From positions 1 through 10,252 of the forward strand of contig JAPHSI010000216.1 of the NCBI GenBank assembly GCA_026193155.1: a stretch of DNA of 10,252 bases, written 5' to 3'. A model generated the notes under the pieces. That model made no database searches. It was not told the origin of the DNA and saw only the letters and a program-made list of their open reading frames with translations. A program made the translations under genes and the position numbers. Shown here piece by piece: positions 7,377 through 10,252 of the stretch. Within the stretch, counting starts at the first letter, position 1, and every line of letters begins with the position of its first letter. This DNA comes from Sulfurimonadaceae bacterium. Its GTDB lineage: Bacteria; Campylobacterota; Campylobacteria; Campylobacterales; Sulfurimonadaceae.

Positions 7377-7387
7377 GTATTTTTAAT
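7371..7387 (-). promoter_or_regulatory. candidate regulator binding site: direct repeat with 11-bp period over the -35 region
   Basis: On the minus strand ATTAAA (7382-7387), five bases, then TTTAAA (7371-7376) form a direct repeat spaced one helical turn apart. OmpR-type dimers bind such repeats, and the H. pylori homologue is reported, as I recall, to bind paired TTTAAG-like half-sites near the -35. Autoregulation by the downstream gene product is the natural hypothesis. The half-sites are AT-rich, so chance is a real alternative. Confidence 0.3.
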
Positions 7388-7405
7388 AATTCGTCAAAGT
7401 TTTCT

Positions 7406-7735
7406 TTAAATTTTGCGTAAAAATTTGTCGCTTACGGCAACGCTGCAGTCAGCTAAAATAGAGGGTTTGGAGATTTTTAATACATATGAGTTTATTAGTG
7501 GAAATTCTTTTAAAATTTCTGATTTTAAACTTAAAATAGCGTCTTCTATAAGCTTAAATTTAGAAAAAATCATAGTTTTTTTGATTAAATCTACGATTTC
7601 TACATAGTTTATATACTCGTTTTTAAACTCATATTCACATTCAAAATTTATGATTACATCTTGCTCTTGAATGCGTTCATGTTCTAAAATTCCAATTATA
7701 CATTGAAACTTTAGATCTTCTATATGAATCTTCAT
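7406..7735 (-). CDS. folB: dihydroneopterin aldolase family protein (folate biosynthesis)
   Basis: The expected reaction is cleavage of 7,8-dihydroneopterin to 6-hydroxymethyl-dihydropterin plus glycolaldehyde, in the cytosol. Aligned by eye with E. coli FolB, the key positions are all present: Glu20 in GILEHERIQEQ, Tyr44 in NYVEIVDLI, Glu64 in FKLIEDAI and Lys90 in LKISKPSI. The protein (109 residues) is somewhat shorter than E. coli FolB, because the loop between the second strand and Tyr44 is reduced by roughly eight residues. The ATG follows the plsY stop by three bases in the same reading frame, with only a weak AGAG upstream, so translation is probably coupled to plsY. The regulator gene follows after 92 bases with its own promoter. 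I see no terminator in between, so read-through is possible. Confidence 0.85.
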   Translation of the reverse strand: MKIHIEDLKFQCIIGILEHERIQEQDVIINFECEYEFKNEYINYVEIVDLIKKTMIFSKFKLIEDAILSLKSEILKEFPLINSYVLKISKPSILADCSVAVSDKFLRKI

Positions 7736-7738
7736 ATT

Positions 7739-8353
7739 TTATATAACTCTTTTCTCTTCACCTTTGAACAGACGAACAAAGTTAGGTATATGTTTATAAA
7801 AAAGTATAAATGCTATTATTAATACAGGGGCATGAGCCATCTCGGGCTTTAGTATAAAACTAGCAACTACTAAGGCTAAAAGTGCAGTCATAGACGATAG
7901 TGAAGATATACGGATAACTTTTGCACCTATTGCCCATACTACTAAAGCTATAATTGTCTCTATAGGAAGCATAACCATCATAACACCCATTCCTGTTGCT
8001 ACACCTTTACCGCCTTCAAAGTTTAGGTAAGGAGAAAAACAGTGTCCTATTACAGCGAGTACCGCTATACCCCAAAGTGTAGCTTCACTTAATCCTACAG
8101 CCATAGCAATAAGTAAAACAACTATACCTTTTAGTGCATCTAAGGCCAAAGTTGCGGCTCCCAGTTTTTTTGCGAGTGTTGGGTTACTCTCTTTTACAAC
8201 ACGCAGAACATTTGTTGCACCTATACTTCCGCTTCCGCTTGCTTTAACGTCAACACCGGCAAACCATTTAGCTAAAAGTAATCCAAAAGGGATTCCGCCT
8301 GCAAGATAGGCTAGGATAAAAAATTGTACATTTGTGTTATTTAAAAATTCCAT
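7739..8353 (-). CDS. plsY: acyl-phosphate glycerol-3-phosphate acyltransferase PlsY
   Basis: This polytopic inner-membrane enzyme transfers the acyl group of acyl-phosphate to glycerol-3-phosphate, giving lysophosphatidic acid, the first step of phospholipid synthesis. Its 204 residues hold about five to seven hydrophobic segments and the three conserved cytoplasmic motifs: SGSGSIGATNV (40-50) for substrate binding, FEGGKGVATG (111-120, the glycine-rich loop) and KHIPNFVRL (188-196). The loop after the first motif is a little long. AGGA (8360-8363) lies six bases before the ATG. It is first in a plsY-folB unit and is divergent from a predicted AsmA-like gene, so both may share control from the 85-bp spacer. 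The partner PlsX is not in the window. Confidence 0.95.
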   Translation of the reverse strand: MEFLNNTNVQFFILAYLAGGIPFGLLLAKWFAGVDVKASGSGSIGATNVLRVVKESNPTLAKKLGAATLALDALKGIVVLLIAMAVGLSEATLWGIAVLAVIGHCFSPYLNFEGGKGVATGMGVMMVMLPIETIIALVVWAIGAKVIRISSLSSMTALLALVVASFILKPEMAHAPVLIIAFILFYKHIPNFVRLFKGEEKRVI

Positions 8354-8371
8354 AATTGTCCTAAAAATAAA

Positions 8372-8389
8372 TTAAGTAATTTTACTTAA
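8372..8389. repeat. 18-bp palindrome between plsY and the divergent AsmA-like gene
   Basis: TTAAGTAA, two T, then TTACTTAA form an inverted repeat with perfect 8-bp arms. On the minus strand it contains TAAAAT (8379-8384), suitably placed as a plsY -10 element. On the plus strand its right arm overlaps the -35 position of a candidate promoter for the divergent gene. It could therefore be a shared operator. It has no U-tract and is not a terminator. The factor is unknown. Confidence 0.4.
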
Positions 8390-8413
8390 ATCTTAATAAT
8401 ATATAGATAAAAT
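8385..8413 (+). promoter_or_regulatory. candidate promoter for the TIGR03546-TIGR03545 fusion gene
   Basis: TAAAAT at 8408-8413 in an AT-rich context (GATAAAATGAT) is a reasonable -10 element, and CTTAAA sits 17 bases upstream at the -35 position. Transcription would begin near 8420, leaving room for the AAGG ribosome binding site at 8427-8430. The alternative TATAAA (8416-8421) would make the leader too short. The call is weak because the whole spacer is AT-rich. Confidence 0.3.
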
Positions 8414-8438
8414 GATATAAATAATGAAGGGTGGCGAT

Positions 8439-10252
8439 ATGGTAGACTTTTTTATAAAACTTTTCAAAACATTTAATTCCTCACAAACACCGTGGCAAAT
8501 GTCCTTAGCTATTACACTTGGAATGGCCATTGGATTAACACCATTTTCAGGCTGGCAGAGTGTAATAATAGTTTTATTCGCATTGGTAATAAATATACAT
8601 ATAGGTTTATTTATAGTCTCAAGTGGTTTTTTTGCAGGTATTGCATATATTTTAGATCCAACATTTGAGTCACTCGGATATTATATATTAACAAATTCAA
8701 GTTTTCAGGATATTTTTACACAATTTTATAATTTATCTTTTATGAGAATGACTTATTTTAACAACACTTTAGTAATCGGCTCATCCATTATTGCTTTTTC
8801 TTTACTTATACCTATGTATTTTATATTAAATTCTTTAGTGTATATCTATAGGGATAAGATAGCGGCAGTTTTGCAAAACTATACAATATTTAAAACCCTA
8901 GGTATTGAAGTAAGTGATAAAAAAGATAAGTTACTTAGAGTTTGGGGTATTGGACTTTTTATTATTATAACGGCTATATGCATAGTTTTTGTTTTATTTT
9001 TCTTAGATCCTTTGGCAAAAAAGACATTGCAAAGTTTTATTAGTAAAACCACAAATAAAAATGTACATATAAAAAATGTAAATGTGTCTTTGAAAAATGG
9101 TACTTTGGATATAAATGATTTAAATATATTTAAAAATGGAGTTAGTTCATTTAATGCCAGAGAGATTAGTGCAAAGATAGATTTTAATCAACTTTTATTT
9201 AATCGTTATCATATTATGAACTTAGAAATAAAAGGTATGGAATTCAATCAAGCTACAGATGCAAAAGTAAAAGTAGAAAAAAAAGGAACAAAAGAACATA
9301 CTGATTCCAAAATGACTAGTTTTAATTTTGATACTTCATCAATAATAAAGCCGCAAGAACTTATATCAAATATGGAATTAAGTTCAAGCAAAAATTATAA
9401 AAAAGCACTAAATGATTTTGAAGGTATTGAGAATAAATATAAAAATGCGATTGAGAATGATTTCTCAAAAGAGGAACTTGAAAATATAAAATCAGAAATA
9501 GATAAAATAAAGCTACAACTAAAAGAAATTAAAAAGATTAAAAAACTTAAGTTGACGCATCTTGAACTTATATCAAACTCTTTAGATGATATTGAAAAAT
9601 TAAGAAAAAAGCTTAAAGAAAAAAGAAAAAAATTAAAACAACTAAAACAAGAGTTTAAAGAAGATAAAAAATCATTAATTAACTTTTCAAATGATATTAT
9701 AAAAGGTGCCAATACAGATTATGAAAATTTATCTCAAAACTATAGGTTTAACAAAGAGGGTGGAGTAAATGTAGTTGGTGTTCTTTTTGGTAAAAGTATA
9801 AAAGAATATCTTTCATCATTTTTAACTTATTATGAACTTATAAAACCTTATTTAAAAAAAGAGCAAGAACTTGCTTCGCCAAAAAGAGGAGAAGGCAGGT
9901 GGATAAGATATAAAGAGTTAAACTCACAAGTAGATGTATTAGTTAAAAATATAGATATAGATGGTTTATATGAATCGAATAAATTTATAGCTAATATTAA
10001 AAATGCAAGTTCTAATCAGATACTTTTAAATATGCCTATAGTATTAAAGATAAAGAGTGAAGGAAAATTATCTAAAAATATTGATTTTGGTCTTGCAAAA
10101 CTTAAAAGTGCCAACTATATTATAGATGCAGAGGCTAAAACACTTGATTATGATACCATTAGTGCAGATGCAAAAATGAATTATTTTAAAACTAAATTCT
10201 CAAGTGAAAAACTAAAAAGTATAAAAGAATTTTATATAGATATTAAGTTAAG
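8439..10252 (+). CDS. fusion of TIGR03546 (DUF2062-like) membrane domain and TIGR03545 (AsmA-like) domain, 3' end missing
   Basis: One uninterrupted frame of 604 codons runs off the window. Residues 1-150 are a hydrophobic domain with SSQTPWQMSLAITLG, IGLTPFSGWQ (31-40), ILDPTFESLGYYIL and MTYFNNTLVIGS, which I recognise as TIGR03546/DUF2062-like. A membrane helix (about 168-188) ends in LDP. From there an AsmA-type start follows (NKNVHIKNVNVSLKNGTLDI), which belongs to TIGR03545, probably periplasmic. A Lys/Glu-rich coiled coil covers about 342-412, and KRGEGRWIRY (482-490) resembles the RGRGRDVRF motif of that family. Neither family has an established function. Relatives of AsmA (TamB, YhdP) move phospholipids to the outer membrane, so a lipid-transport role is inference. 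AAGG at 8427-8430 favours the ATG at 8439 over the in-frame ATG at 8424. I recall the two families as usually separate adjacent genes. The end of the AsmA-like domain is outside the window. Confidence 0.8.
   Translation, partial: MVDFFIKLFKTFNSSQTPWQMSLAITLGMAIGLTPFSGWQSVIIVLFALVINIHIGLFIVSSGFFAGIAYILDPTFESLGYYILTNSSFQDIFTQFYNLSFMRMTYFNNTLVIGSSIIAFSLLIPMYFILNSLVYIYRDKIAAVLQNYTIFKTLGIEVSDKKDKLLRVWGIGLFIIITAICIVFVLFFLDPLAKKTLQSFISKTTNKNVHIKNVNVSLKNGTLDINDLNIFKNGVSSFNAREISAKIDFNQLLFNRYHIMNLEIKGMEFNQATDAKVKVEKKGTKEHTDSKMTSFNFDTSSIIKPQELISNMELSSSKNYKKALNDFEGIENKYKNAIENDFSKEELENIKSEIDKIKLQLKEIKKIKKLKLTHLELISNSLDDIEKLRKKLKEKRKKLKQLKQEFKEDKKSLINFSNDIIKGANTDYENLSQNYRFNKEGGVNVVGVLFGKSIKEYLSSFLTYYELIKPYLKKEQELASPKRGEGRWIRYKELNSQVDVLVKNIDIDGLYESNKFIANIKNASSNQILLNMPIVLKIKSEGKLSKNIDFGLAKLKSANYIIDAEAKTLDYDTISADAKMNYFKTKFSSEKLKSIKEFYIDIKL

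Noticed and set aside
7413..7607. Open frame of 64 codons on the plus strand
   Set aside because: It is antisense to folB, which has all four active-site residues.
8424..8426. Upstream in-frame ATG for the fusion gene
   Set aside because: Using it would place the only good ribosome binding site (AAGG, 8427-8430) inside the coding region. The ATG at 8439 has correct spacing.
9395..9712. Open frame of 105 codons on the minus strand, rich in Ser and Phe
   Set aside because: It is the antisense shadow of the Lys/Glu-rich coiled coil of the fusion gene (GAA/AAA read backwards gives TTC/TTT), with no ribosome binding site and no recognisable domain.
1..10252. Search by eye for CRISPR repeats, tRNA genes, IS ends, toxin-antitoxin or defence genes
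   Set aside because: No regularly spaced repeats, cloverleaf sequences, transposase motifs or defence-type domains are visible. The recognised genes are housekeeping or regulatory.

Overview
The window is an ordinary stretch of chromosome from a member of the Campylobacterota (formerly Epsilonproteobacteria). A free-living Sulfurimonas-like relative is the best guess. The evidence is the strongly AT-rich sequence with short intergenic gaps, the Campylobacterota-specific CosR/HsrA-type regulator, and a gene order resembling what I recall from Campylobacter jejuni: tyrA divergent from bamA, and a ppx/gppA - ferredoxin - cosR - folB block. No database search was possible, so genus-level placement is inference. 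I see no tRNA, rRNA, CRISPR array, insertion sequence or phage gene.

Layout. At 1-252 (+) is the 3' end of an unrecognised membrane protein, possibly BatD-like. It overlaps tail-to-tail with tyrA (prephenate dehydrogenase, 249-1088, -). Divergent from tyrA is bamA (1183-3426, +), the outer-membrane protein insertase. From 3429 to 8353 all genes lie on the minus strand. In transcription order they are plsY (8353-7739), folB (7735-7406), a CosR/HsrA-family response regulator (7313-6639), a terminator, a sensor histidine kinase (6519-5218), a 2x[4Fe-4S] ferredoxin (5150-4896) and a Ppx/GppA phosphatase (4892-3429, TTG start). Divergent from plsY, a long open frame (8439 to the window end, 604 codons visible) joins a TIGR03546/DUF2062-like membrane domain to a TIGR03545/AsmA-like domain with a coiled coil.

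How the genes relate. bamA, plsY and the AsmA-like fusion all belong to envelope building (outer-membrane protein assembly, phospholipid synthesis, possible lipid transport). tyrA and folB are biosynthetic. Ppx/GppA would act on polyphosphate or (p)ppGpp.

The two most interesting points follow. First, a CosR/HsrA-type regulator keeps an intact phosphoacceptor site and sits beside a complete histidine kinase, whereas the Campylobacter and Helicobacter homologues are known as orphan regulators. A terminator and a separate promoter uncouple the two genes. Second, the divergent TIGR03546-TIGR03545 fusion faces plsY across an 85-bp spacer that carries an 18-bp palindrome. Nothing here looks like an obviously new defence or mobile system.
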